Positions 17,487 through 25,238 of a stretch of 64,000 bases of DNA are shown in pieces. The translations under genes were made by a program, and so were the position numbers. The DNA comes from Pseudomonadota bacterium. Its GTDB lineage: Bacteria; Pseudomonadota; Alphaproteobacteria; Rhizobiales; JAKPQE01. The stretch covers positions 1-64,000 of the forward strand of contig JAKPQE010000152.1 of assembly GCA_029572955.1 (NCBI GenBank), written 5' to 3'. The notes beneath the pieces are model-generated. The model did not search any database and was not told where the DNA came from. It saw only the letters and a program-made list of their open reading frames with translations. The first letter of the stretch is position 1, and every line of letters starts with the position of its first letter.

Positions 17487-18673
17487 GCCAATCGGACCTG
17501 TTGGCCGCACTGCGGCCCGAGGCGCGCGAGGCGCCGGGCAGCGGCATCGTCGAGGTCATGTCCTACGGCTTCGGCCGCAAGGGTCTCATTCCTCTGTGGG
17601 CGGGCGAGGGAGACCTTGCCACGCCGGCCTTCATCCGCGACGCGGCGGCGGCCTCGCTCGCCGCCGGCGAGACCTTCTACACCTACCAGGGAGGCCTGCC
17701 GGAGCTGCGCGCCAGCCTTGCCGGCTATTTCGCGCGGCTCTACGGCAAGCCGTTCGTCCCCGAGCAGTTCTCGGTCACCGGCTCGGGCATGCAGTCGATC
17801 AAGCTCGCCATCGAGCTCACCGCCGGAGCCGGCGACGAGGTCGTCATCCCGAGCCCGGCCTGGCCGAACATCGTCGCCGCGGTCGGCATCTTCGGGGCGC
17901 GCCCGGTCGAGGTGCCGATGACGCTCGGCAATGACGGCTGGAAGCTCGATCTCGACCAGCTCTTTGCCGCCTGCGGGCCGAAGGCGCGGGCGATCTTCCT
18001 CAACAGCCCGTGCAACCCGACCGGCTGGACCGCGACGCGCGAAGAACTCGCGGCCATTCTCGACTTCTGCCGCAAGCGCGGTATCTGGATCATTGCCGAC
18101 GAGATCTATGCCCGCTTCTCCTACGGGCGCGAGCGGGCGCCGTCATTCCACGACGTCGCCGAGGAGGACGACCGCATTCTCTACGTCAACACCTTCTCGA
18201 AGAACTGGGCGATGACCGGCTGGCGCATCGGCTGGCTCGGCGCGCCGCGGGCGCTCGCCCCGACGATCGAGAACCTCATCCAGTATTCGACCTCGGGTGT
18301 CGCGGTCTTCATGCAGCGCGCGGCGATCGCCGCGATCGATGAGGGCGAGGCGTTCATCGCCGAACAGGTGGCACGGGCGGCGGCCGGGCGCGAGATCGTC
18401 TGCTCGGCGCTCGAAGCGACCGGCCAGGTGCGGCTCAGCAGGCCGGACGGTGCCTTCTACCTGTTCTTCGCCATCGACGGCGAGCCGGACACCCGCCGGC
18501 TCGGCCTCAGGCTCGTCGACGAGGCAGAGATCGGCCTTGCCCCAGGCACTGCCTTCGGCGCCGGAGGCAACGGCTATCTCAGGCTGTGTTTCGCCCGCTC
18601 GGCGGAGAGCCTGACGACGGCCGCCGGGCGCCTCGTCGACTGGCTTGAGCGCCGCGCCGGCAGCGGGCGCTGA
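17483..18673 (+). CDS. Class I/II pyridoxal phosphate aminotransferase
   Basis: A 396-residue fold-type I aminotransferase. The PLP lysine is K240 in [25 protein letters not shown] carries the conserved Asn that contacts [15 protein letters not shown] holds the Asp and Tyr; LRLCFARS supplies the carboxylate-binding Arg. This matches the aspartate/aromatic aminotransferase group, but the amino acid used cannot be read from the sequence. It overlaps mscL by four bases and precedes a FixJ-type regulator by 2 bases, suggesting one transcript. Confidence 0.88.
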   Translation: MSQSDLLAALRPEAREAPGSGIVEVMSYGFGRKGLIPLWAGEGDLATPAFIRDAAAASLAAGETFYTYQGGLPELRASLAGYFARLYGKPFVPEQFSVTGSGMQSIKLAIELTAGAGDEVVIPSPAWPNIVAAVGIFGARPVEVPMTLGNDGWKLDLDQLFAACGPKARAIFLNSPCNPTGWTATREELAAILDFCRKRGIWIIADEIYARFSYGRERAPSFHDVAEEDDRILYVNTFSKNWAMTGWRIGWLGAPRALAPTIENLIQYSTSGVAVFMQRAAIAAIDEGEAFIAEQVARAAAGREIVCSALEATGQVRLSRPDGAFYLFFAIDGEPDTRRLGLRLVDEAEIGLAPGTAFGAGGNGYLRLCFARSAESLTTAAGRLVDWLERRAGSGR

Positions 18674-18675
18674 CG

Positions 18676-19329
18676 ATGGCGGCGGACGACAGACCGGACC
18701 CGGCCGCGGGCGGCAACGACCGCGATGGTCCGGCGACGATCTACGTCGTCGACAGCGACGAGGGGGTGCGCGCGACGTTGGTCGCGCTGTTCGAGGCGGC
18801 GGGCTTTTCCGTCGCCACCTTTTCGAGCGGCGAGGCGTTCCTCGCCGCCGAACGGCGGCCGGCGAAAGGCTGCATCATCCTCGACATGAACCTGCCGGAC
18901 TGCTCCGGTCTCGAGATCCTCAAAGCCCTCGGCGCGGCCGGAGACGAGCGGCCGGTCGTCGTCGTCTCGGCCCAGGCCGACATCCCGACCGCCGTCGCGG
19001 CGATCAAGGAGGGTGCGGTCGACTTCATCGAGAAGCCGCTCGACGACGCCAACCTCCTCGTCAATGTCTGCGCCGCCTATGGCGACCGGAGCGAGGCGGC
19101 CGTCGACGAAGGCCCGGATTTCGCCGGCCGGGCGCTGCTGACGCCGCGCGAGCGCCAGGTGCTCGGCCAGATCACCGCCGGACGCTCGAACAAGGAAGCC
19201 GGCCGGGAACTCGCCATCAGCCCGCGCACCGTCGAGGTGCACCGGGCGCGGATCATGGAAAAGCTCGGCGCCAAGAACGCCGCCGACCTCGTCCGCATCG
19301 TGCTGACCGGCGGCGGACGGGTCGCCTGA
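18676..19329 (+). CDS. FixJ-family response regulator
   Basis: A 217-residue two-component regulator. A receiver at about 21-140 has Asp70 in IILDMNLPDCSG and Lys120 in VDFIEKPLDD. A LuxR-type helix-turn-helix at about 150-212 includes LTPRERQVLGQITAGRSNKEAGRELAISPRTVEVHRA. The receiver shows the FixJ signature AVAAIKEGAVDFIEKP. No FixL-like PAS-heme kinase lies nearby, so the phosphodonor is unknown. A FixK-like gene and a FixJ-like binding motif (19569-19580) lie directly downstream, which suggests that this regulator controls that gene. Confidence 0.88.
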   Translation: MAADDRPDPAAGGNDRDGPATIYVVDSDEGVRATLVALFEAAGFSVATFSSGEAFLAAERRPAKGCIILDMNLPDCSGLEILKALGAAGDERPVVVVSAQADIPTAVAAIKEGAVDFIEKPLDDANLLVNVCAAYGDRSEAAVDEGPDFAGRALLTPRERQVLGQITAGRSNKEAGRELAISPRTVEVHRARIMEKLGAKNAADLVRIVLTGGGRVA

Positions 19330-19360
19330 CGGCGCGAACGTCCGGTCGCGTCGCCCGAAC

Positions 19361-19374
19361 TTGACGTGTGTCAA
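19361..19374. promoter_or_regulatory. FNR/FixK-type binding site
   Basis: TTGACGTGTGTCAA is a perfect dyad at its outer five bases (TTGAC-N4-GTCAA), fitting the FixK/FNR pattern TTGA-N6-TCAA. Its centre is 41.5 bases ahead of a start predicted from the -10-like TAGATT (19397-19402), the classic position for class II activation. The Crp/Fnr-family gene downstream has the matching E..SR recognition helix. Confidence 0.6.
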
Positions 19375-19568
19375 CGCAGCCCTCGTCCGCTTCCCCTAGA
19401 TTTCGCCCCCGTGAGCGGGAAGCCCTCCCCGCCTCACCGAATCGGTTCCCGCTCTTCGCCCCGTTCGCGGTGGTGGAGCAATGGTGTTTGGCACCCGGGA
19501 ATCGCCGCTCCGGCCCGACCGGCCGCGCGTCGAGCGCGGTAATGTCGGGGCATGTCCCATCCGCAAAA

Positions 19569-19580
19569 CTACGTAAGTAT
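19569..19580 (+). promoter_or_regulatory. Candidate FixJ-binding motif
   Basis: CTACGTAAGTAT contains GTAAGTAT, seven of eight matches to the GTAMGTAG element described for FixJ-dependent fixK and nifA promoters. It lies about 33 bases ahead of TAGGAT (19613-19618), so it would sit near -55 to -45, where FixJ sites are found. A FixJ-family gene lies immediately upstream. Assignment is by motif only. Confidence 0.4.
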
Positions 19581-19714
19581 GGCTCCGAAGATGCACAAAC
19601 CCGCGCCGGAGCTAGGATTCATCGCGCCGAAAAAAGCCATCGACGGTTCGCGAGCGGCATTTCATCTGTCGTAAGCGCTCCGAAAATGCGCTAGAACGGT
19701 TCGCGAGAGGGCAA

Positions 19715-20431
19715 ATGACAATGGCATATCTCGACCGGCAGACGGCGACCCATGGCGACGGCCTTTCGGAATCGGCCCGCAGCGAGCGTGCCTGGTCCGA
19801 ATTCACGGCCTCGAACCGGGTCAAGCGCCTGGCGCTCACCGAGCACGAGGCCGTCTTCTTCGAAGGCGATCGCGCCGAGCGGCTGTTCGAGATCACCGAC
19901 GGCGCGGTGATGCTCTACAAGCTGTTGCCGGACGGGCGCCGGCAGGTGGTCGAGATCCTCGGCGAGGGCAGCCTGTTCGGCCTGCAGGCGAGCGACCTCT
20001 ACGACTGTTCCGCCGAGACGCTGACGCCGGTGCGCCTCCGGGCGATCGACCGGCACGACCTCGAGGCCATCCCGGACCTCCTCGGCCACATCAACCAGTG
20101 CCTTCTCGGCCAGCTGCAGACGATGCACGACCATGCGGTGCTGCTCGGCCGCAAGTCGGCCTTCGAGCGGGTCACCTCGTTCCTGATGCGGTTCGTGCCG
20201 AAGCGCGGCGAGGTCGGCTGCGCCGGTCCGGCCAAGGACGGGCCGGACGAGAAGGTGGTGGTGCTGGCGATGACCCGTCAGGAAATCGCCGACTATCTGG
20301 GCCTCACCATAGAGACGGTGTCGCGGGTCTTTTCGGACCTGCGCCGGCGCGGGCTGATCGCCGCCGAGAAGCACGACCGCGTGCGCATCCTCGACATCTG
20401 CGGCCTGTGCAAGCTGACCGGCACGCACTGA
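19715..20431 (+). CDS. Crp/Fnr-family transcription regulator (FixK-like)
   Basis: A 238-residue DNA-binding regulator with a cyclic-nucleotide-binding-type beta-roll (about 40-150; DGRRQVVEILGEGSLFG) and a C-terminal HTH, MTRQEIADYLGLTIETVSRVFSDLRRRGLI. The recognition helix carries E..SR, as in FNR and FixK, which bind TTGAT-like half sites. The N-terminal iron-sulfur cysteines of FNR are missing, so it resembles FixK rather than an oxygen sensor itself. A CGLC pair lies near the C-terminus. Starts at 19715 and 19721 are both plausible; GAGAGG lies 4 and 10 bases before them. Confidence 0.88.
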   Translation: MTMAYLDRQTATHGDGLSESARSERAWSEFTASNRVKRLALTEHEAVFFEGDRAERLFEITDGAVMLYKLLPDGRRQVVEILGEGSLFGLQASDLYDCSAETLTPVRLRAIDRHDLEAIPDLLGHINQCLLGQLQTMHDHAVLLGRKSAFERVTSFLMRFVPKRGEVGCAGPAKDGPDEKVVVLAMTRQEIADYLGLTIETVSRVFSDLRRRGLIAAEKHDRVRILDICGLCKLTGTH

Positions 20432-20482
20432 GCGAGCCGGTCCTCCCACCGATCCATCCAGCGTGACGAGACGAATGCCGGC

Positions 20483-21943
20483 TCAGACCGAGCCGGTACG
20501 GTCCGCGTCTCCGGCTTCCGGCGCGTGGTCCGGCAGGACGATGACGAAGGCCGCGCCCGGCGCGCCGTCGGCAAGCTCGATGGTGCCGCCATGGGCATGC
20601 ACCAGTTCGGCGGCGATGGCGAGCCCGAGGCCGGTGCCGCCGGGGCGGGCCGAACCCTCGAAGGCGCGAAAGAGGTTCTCACGGGCCTTCTGCGGCACGC
20701 CCGGCCCGGTGTCGGCGACAGTGATGCGCACGCCGGCCGGCGCACGCTCGGCGGCGACCGTCAGGCGGCGGACGAGCGCGGGGTCCTCGCCGGCCTCCAG
20801 CGCCTGAACGGCGTTGCGGCCGAGATTGACGAGCACCCGCAGCAGCTGGTCGGGATCGGCCTCGATCTCGAGCCCGGCCGGCACCCGGTTCTCGAAGACG
20901 ATGGTCGGATGGTCGACGAGGCCGACGACGTCGGCGACTTCGTCGACGAGGCGGGCGAGCGCCAGCACGCGGCGCACCGGCGGCTGTTCCTCGGCCCGGC
21001 CATAGGCGAGCGTCGACTGGCAATAGGCAATCGCCCGGTCGAGCGCGCCGATCAGCTTGGGCGCGAAACGCTGCACCGTCGGATCGGGAAGGTCGGTCAG
21101 GCGGTCGGAGATGAGCTGCGCCGAGGCGAGCAGGTTGCGCAGATCGTGGTTGATCTTGGAGACGGCGAGGCCGACGTCGGCGAGGCGGCGCTGCTGCTTC
21201 AGGGTGCCGGCGAGCTGGCGCTGCATGGTGGCGAGGCGCTCTTCGGCAAGGCCGACCTCGTCGCCGCGCCGGCTCGGGCGGATGATGCGGGCCGGGTCTT
21301 CCGGCGCCGCGCTGAAGCGCGCCATCGCCTCGGTGAGCCGGCGCATCGGCCGCACGAAGAGGCCGTTGAGGCTGAGGAAGACGAGGGTCGCGGCGATCAG
21401 CGAAATGACCAGCGAGAGGACGAGGATGTTGCGCGAATAGCGCAGCATCGCCCAGCGCAGCGGCGCTTCGGCCATGACGATCTCGAGGAACTCGCCGCTA
21501 CGCGGCGGCTGACCGATGACCCGGATGGTGCGGTCGCCGCCGGCGACGAGCGTCTCGAAGGCATCGGCGATCGCGGCGAGCGGCCGGTTGACCCGGAGGT
21601 CGACGTCGCGTTTCACCATTCCCGGCATCGACGACATGGCGAGCAGGCGGCGCATGCCCTCGCCACGCACGGCGACCGCGTCGGCGCCGATAGCGGCGAG
21701 CAGATCGGCGCGCAGGGCATCGGAGGTCGTCAGGCCCTCGCCTTCCCGCTCGAGGAGGAGCGCGGCGACATTGGCCGTCGCCAGACGGTCCTTGAGCCAG
21801 GTCACCCGGAAATTGGCGATCGAGGGAACGAAGATCATCACTTCGGCGAACATCACGAACAGGATCGTGAGGACGAGCAGCTTGACCGACAGGCCGACGA
21901 AGGGCCGACGTCGGGTCGTGTCGGTGCCATTGGCAGGCTGCAT
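20483..21943 (-). CDS. Membrane sensor histidine kinase with HAMP domain
   Basis: A 486-residue sensor kinase. TM1 is about residues 17-40 and TM2 about 172-194, with a periplasmic domain of roughly 130 residues between them. A HAMP linker (RPMRRLTEAMARFS...) leads to the H box KINHDLRNLLASAQ with His266, N box LVNLGRNAVQALEAG, G1 VADTGPGVPQ and G2 GGTGLGLAIAAELV. The HDLRN variant of the H box is unlike ordinary HExxxP kinases. No response regulator is adjacent on this strand, so its partner is unknown. It lies 61 bases downstream of the flavoprotein gene and may end that transcript. Confidence 0.88.
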   Translation of the reverse strand: MQPANGTDTTRRRPFVGLSVKLLVLTILFVMFAEVMIFVPSIANFRVTWLKDRLATANVAALLLEREGEGLTTSDALRADLLAAIGADAVAVRGEGMRRLLAMSSMPGMVKRDVDLRVNRPLAAIADAFETLVAGGDRTIRVIGQPPRSGEFLEIVMAEAPLRWAMLRYSRNILVLSLVISLIAATLVFLSLNGLFVRPMRRLTEAMARFSAAPEDPARIIRPSRRGDEVGLAEERLATMQRQLAGTLKQQRRLADVGLAVSKINHDLRNLLASAQLISDRLTDLPDPTVQRFAPKLIGALDRAIAYCQSTLAYGRAEEQPPVRRVLALARLVDEVADVVGLVDHPTIVFENRVPAGLEIEADPDQLLRVLVNLGRNAVQALEAGEDPALVRRLTVAAERAPAGVRITVADTGPGVPQKARENLFRAFEGSARPGGTGLGLAIAAELVHAHGGTIELADGAPGAAFVIVLPDHAPEAGDADRTGSV

Positions 21944-22004
21944 GGGCGTTCCGGGGCCTTTTCTGCCTGACGCGCGCGGCCGCCGGCGCGGCCCTCGCGT
22001 CCCC

Positions 22005-23429
22005 TTAGCCGAAGCGGCGAAGAAGCGCGATGATGCGGCGCGTCCAGGGGTTCGTCAAACTCGGGGTGAAATGGGTGATGGCGGCGCGTCGGGCGGTCTC
22101 GGCCCGGGTGGGATAGGGCAGGACGAGGCCGGCAAGGGCACCGACCTTCATGCGGCGGGAAATCGCAAGGGCATAGAGCGAGATGAGCTCGCCGGCCTCG
22201 CGGCCGACGACGCCGGCGCCGACGAGACGGCCGCGCTTCGTCGCGACGAGCTTGACAAAGCCGCGCCGGTCGCCCTCGGCGGTCGCCCGGTCGTTCTCGG
22301 CAAAGGGCCAGCGCAACACGCGGATCTCGCCGTGGCGGGCCCGCGCCTCGGCCTCGCCGAGGCCAACCCAGGCGAGTTCTGGATCGGTGTAGGTCGCCCA
22401 GGGGATGATGTCGCGATTCTCGCGCACCGGCAGGCGGAAGAGGATCGAGCGGATGACGAGGCCGGCGTGATAGCCGGCGACATGGGTGAACTGGTAGCCG
22501 CCGGCGACATCGCCGATGGCGTAGACGCGCCGGTTGCTCGTCCGCATGCCGCGGTCGACGGTGATGCCGCGCTTGTCGAAGGCAATGCCGGCGGCGGCGA
22601 GGTCGAGGCCCTCGACATTGGGCCGACGCCCGGCGGCAACGAGGAGATGGCTGCCTTCGACGGTCTCCTCTCCGGCCTCGCCGGCAAGATCGAGCGCGAC
22701 GCCGTCGGCGGTGCGGCGGGCGGCGGCGATCCTGACGCCTTCGCGCAGATCGACGCCGTCGCGGCGGAGCTGATCGAGAACGATCTCCGACAGCTCGGGG
22801 TCGTCCTTGGCCATCGCCTTGAACGCCTCGAGCACCACGACCTCGGCGCCGAGGCGGCGGAAGGCCTGGGCGAGCTCGACGCCGATCGGGCCGCCGCCGA
22901 CGACCAGAAGCCGGCGCGGCAGCTCGGCGAGGCCGAAGACGGTCTCGTTGGTGAGATGCGGCACCTCGGCAAGGCCGGGGACCGGCGGCAGGGCGGCGGA
23001 CGAGCCGGTGGCGACGACGAAGCGGCGGGCGCGGATGCGATGTTCGCCGGCGACGACGACATCGGGACCCTGGAAGCGGGCGGCGGCGCGGATGACCTTG
23101 ACGCCGAGGCCGGTGAAGCGGGCTTCCGAATCGTTCGGTTCGATCTCGGCGATGGTCGCCTCGACATGGGCGCGCACGCGGGCGAAATCGACGCGCGGCT
23201 CGCCGGCATCGATGCCGAAATGCGCGGCCTCGCGGATGGCGGCGGCGGCGCGCGAGGCGGCGATCAGCGCCTTCGAGGGCACGCAGCCGTAATTGAGGCA
23301 ATCGCCGCCCATCTTGCCCTTCTCGACGAGGACGACGGAGACGCCGAACATCGCCGCCGCGGCGGCGACCGAGAGGCCGCCGGAGCCGGCGCCGACGACA
23401 CAGATGTCGGGGGTGAGTTCGACGGTCAT
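22005..23429 (-). CDS. FAD-dependent pyridine nucleotide-disulfide oxidoreductase (mercuric reductase-like)
   Basis: A 474-residue flavoprotein of the dihydrolipoamide dehydrogenase/mercuric reductase group. The FAD-binding GAGSGG is at residues 13-18, the redox pair C44/C49 is in GGDCLNYGCVPSK, the NAD(P) site is VVGGGPIGVELAQAF and the second FAD motif is VYAIGDVAGG. The C-terminal HPTxxE active-site motif reads YPTRAE here, so the catalytic His is replaced by Tyr. The mercury-binding C-terminal cysteines and N-terminal MerA domain are missing, so a mercury role is unlikely. AGGAGG precedes the ATG, which overlaps the TVP38 gene stop by ATGA. Confidence 0.87.
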   Translation of the reverse strand: MTVELTPDICVVGAGSGGLSVAAAAAMFGVSVVLVEKGKMGGDCLNYGCVPSKALIAASRAAAAIREAAHFGIDAGEPRVDFARVRAHVEATIAEIEPNDSEARFTGLGVKVIRAAARFQGPDVVVAGEHRIRARRFVVATGSSAALPPVPGLAEVPHLTNETVFGLAELPRRLLVVGGGPIGVELAQAFRRLGAEVVVLEAFKAMAKDDPELSEIVLDQLRRDGVDLREGVRIAAARRTADGVALDLAGEAGEETVEGSHLLVAAGRRPNVEGLDLAAAGIAFDKRGITVDRGMRTSNRRVYAIGDVAGGYQFTHVAGYHAGLVIRSILFRLPVRENRDIIPWATYTDPELAWVGLGEAEARARHGEIRVLRWPFAENDRATAEGDRRGFVKLVATKRGRLVGAGVVGREAGELISLYALAISRRMKVGALAGLVLPYPTRAETARRAAITHFTPSLTNPWTRRIIALLRRFG

Positions 23430-24226
23430 CCGACCTCCTTGTCGCGCCCGTGCGCCCGGCGCCACTTCTTGACGAGCACCGGCACCAGGGCGACGAGGCC
23501 GAGGGCGGCAAAGGCGAGGACGAGCTCCGGCGTGATCAGGGCGCCTGGATCGAAGCTGACCGCGCAGTCGGGATTTGCGGCGCAGTCCGGATTGGCGGCG
23601 CGCTGCGCGGCGACGATGCTGTCGAGGCCGGCGCCGAGGAAGGAAAAGGCGAAGGTGCCCGGAATGATGCCGATGAAGGTCGCGACGAGATAGACGCGGA
23701 GCGGCACGCCGAGGAGCGCCGGGGCGAGGTTGACGAGCCAGAACGGAAAGGCCGGGACGAGCCGCAGGAACATCAGATAGCCGAAGGCATCCTCGCGAAA
23801 GCCGGCGGCGAGACGGTTGAGGAACGGGCCGGCGCGGTTGGCGAGCGTTTCGCCGAGCGAGGAGCGCGCGGCAAGGAAGATGAGGCAGGCGCCGAGGGTC
23901 GCGGCAAAGACGGTGACGGCGCCGCCGACGATCCAGCCGAAGAGCACCGCCCCGGCGATGGTCAGGATCGCCGCGCCGGGCAGCGACAGGGCGACGACGG
24001 CGACGTAGATGGCAAAATAGCCGGCGAGCGCCAGGGCGAAGTTCGTCGCGACGAAATCGCCGAGGGCGTCGCGATAGCGGATGAGCGCGGCAAGGGTCAG
24101 GTAGCGATGCCAGCCCATCGCATAGGCGAGCGCCATGGCCGACAGGATGACGCCGAGCGGCAGATAGCTGCGGACGGCGCTACGCGCCTTGTCGCTCTCA
24201 TCTCCGATGGTGCTTTCGCTGGCCAT
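23426..24226 (-). CDS. TVP38/TMEM64-family membrane protein
   Basis: A 266-residue inner-membrane protein with about five to six helices of the DedA/VTT superfamily. The VTT core includes LSLPGAAILTIAGAVLFGWIVGG, FLRLVPAFPFWLVNLAPALLGVP and GIIPGTFAFSFLGAGLD. Related proteins act in lipid scrambling or membrane transport, but the exact role is unknown. It is translationally coupled to the mercuric-reductase-like flavoprotein, a pairing seen in many bacteria. A tandem AANPDC-AANPDC motif near residue 210 is unusual. GGAGGAGAGG precedes the start at 24226. Confidence 0.87.
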   Translation of the reverse strand: MASESTIGDESDKARSAVRSYLPLGVILSAMALAYAMGWHRYLTLAALIRYRDALGDFVATNFALALAGYFAIYVAVVALSLPGAAILTIAGAVLFGWIVGGAVTVFAATLGACLIFLAARSSLGETLANRAGPFLNRLAAGFREDAFGYLMFLRLVPAFPFWLVNLAPALLGVPLRVYLVATFIGIIPGTFAFSFLGAGLDSIVAAQRAANPDCAANPDCAVSFDPGALITPELVLAFAALGLVALVPVLVKKWRRAHGRDKEVG

Positions 24227-24541
24227 GCCGGTCCTCTCCTCCAAGCGCATCGTCGCGATGCCTCCGGACAATAGCCCGGGGCAGCCCGTCCGGCATCCGG
24301 ATTCGGGCTCCCTCACCGTGATTTGAAGGCTTTGCAGCGGTCGCTCAAGGGATCGTGAGGCGGCGCGAAAGGGCGCTGACGCGTTGACTTCGCGACCCTC
24401 ACTCCGTATAAGCCCGCTCGAATGGACGATCGTGTCCCCAGTGCCCCTTGCCGGGCACGATGGCGGCTTCGATAGCCACGGACACACGGCCGCAGCCGAC
24501 AAAACGAGATTTCGAGGAGCCGCTTCCGGCGGATCAGACCC
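24227..24541. promoter_or_regulatory. 315-base divergent region: rpmH leader and TVP38 operon upstream
   Basis: No coding sequence is visible apart from shadows. The region holds the rpmH promoter (24384-24412) and about 120 bases of rpmH leader RNA. It also holds an inverted pair, CCTCAC at 24311-24316 and GTGAGG at 24355-24360, that could belong to control of the minus-strand TVP38-flavoprotein operon. I found no DnaA boxes. Confidence 0.4.
24384..24412 (+). promoter_or_regulatory. Housekeeping sigma-70 promoter for rpmH
   Basis: TTGACT at 24384-24389 and TATAAG at 24407-24412 are separated by exactly 17 bases, a near-consensus promoter. Transcription would begin near 24419, about 120 bases before the rpmH ATG. 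Confidence 0.8.
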
Positions 24542-24676
24542 ATGAAACGGACCTATCAGCCCAGCAAGCTCATCCGCAAGCGCCGCCACGGCTTCCGCGC
24601 CCGCATGGCGACCGAAGGCGGCCGCAAGGTGATCGCGGCCCGCCGCGCGCGCGGACGCAAGCGCCTTTCGGCCTGA
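24542..24676 (+). CDS. rpmH: 50S ribosomal protein L34
   Basis: A 44-residue, very basic ribosomal protein beginning [20 protein letters not shown] and ending [10 protein letters not shown], a textbook L34. It is a component of the large ribosomal subunit. It precedes rnpA, yidC and engB, the conserved order in alphaproteobacteria. A near-consensus promoter is about 130 bases upstream. Confidence 0.98.
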   Translation: MKRTYQPSKLIRKRRHGFRARMATEGGRKVIAARRARGRKRLSA

Positions 24677-24725
24677 CCCCGAAGGGTCGGCGACCGAGGC
24701 GGCCGGCGGCGCGGAGATGCTCGTG

Positions 24726-25076
24726 ATGCGGATGAAAAGACGCGCCGACTTCCTCGCTGCGGCCAAGGGCCGGAGATGCTCGCGCGCGACGCTGACCATG
24801 CAGTGCCGCCGCCGCGAGACCGATGGCGGCGCGCCGCGCTTCGGCTTTACCGTCACCAAGAAGACCGGATGTTCGGTGGAGCGCAACCGCATGCGGCGGC
24901 GCTTCCGTGAAGCCGTGCGCAAAGTGGCGCCGGGCCTCGCGCGTGACGGCCACGACTACGTGCTGATCGCGCGGCGGGCGGCCCTCGAGGCACCGTTTTC
25001 GGCGATCGAGGCGGACATCGTCGCCTGTCTCGAACGTTTCGGCGGCGCCGGCATGCCGGCCCGCGCAACAACCTGA
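24726..25076 (+). CDS. rnpA: Ribonuclease P protein component
   Basis: A protein of 116 residues from this start that assists the RNase P RNA in trimming tRNA 5' ends. It shows KRRADFLAAAKGRR, FGFTVTKKTGCSVERNRMRRRFREAVRK (the RNR motif) and DYVLIARR. In-frame ATGs at 24717, 24726 and 24732 compete; GGAG at 24713-24716 is best spaced for 24726, so I use that one. It lies 49 bases after rpmH. No yidD gene lies between it and yidC. Confidence 0.93.
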   Translation: MRMKRRADFLAAAKGRRCSRATLTMQCRRRETDGGAPRFGFTVTKKTGCSVERNRMRRRFREAVRKVAPGLARDGHDYVLIARRAALEAPFSAIEADIVACLERFGGAGMPARATT

Positions 25077-25082
25077 CGGCGA

Positions 25083-25119
25083 CCCCGGCGGCAACCGCCC
25101 CGGGGGCGCCTTTTCGTTT
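25083..25119 (+). terminator. Possible partial terminator after rnpA
   Basis: CCCCGGCGG and CCGCCCCGGGG around a CAA loop (25083-25106) form a hairpin with a bulge. A short TTTT (25111-25114) follows after GCGCC. It may attenuate read-through from rpmH-rnpA into yidC. The stem is imperfect, so confidence is limited. Confidence 0.4.
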
Positions 25120-25238
25120 GCCGTCCGCGTTTTCCGCACATGCGATGGAAGCCATCGCCGCGGCGAGGCGGACAGTGACTTGACGAAGGGACGGACGGCG
25201 GCCGAGCCGCGCGAACGCCCGCAGCCGAGTGATCCGGG

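Larger units (their letters stand above)
19330..19714 (+). promoter_or_regulatory. 385-base intergenic regulatory region before the FixK-like gene
   Basis: I see no credible gene here; the open frame across it has no plausible protein character. The region holds a perfect FNR/FixK-type palindrome (19361-19374) with a fitting -10 (TAGATT, 19397-19402), a FixJ-like motif (19569-19580) with a possible -10 (TAGGAT, 19613-19618), and the 12-base sequence ACGGTTCGCGAG twice (19643-19654 and 19696-19707). The composition is less GC-rich than the flanks. Two promoters, one autoregulated by the FNR/FixK-type protein and one driven by the FixJ-like regulator, are the simplest reading. Confidence 0.5.

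Noticed and set aside
19368-19694. Possible 108-residue protein between the FixJ-like and FixK-like genes
   Set aside because: The start overlaps the FixK-type box, no ribosome-binding site precedes it and the translation has no domain or natural composition. Regulatory DNA explains the region better.
22005-23429. Mercury resistance role for the flavoprotein
   Set aside because: It lacks the N-terminal heavy-metal domain and C-terminal cysteine pair of MerA, and no other mer gene is nearby.
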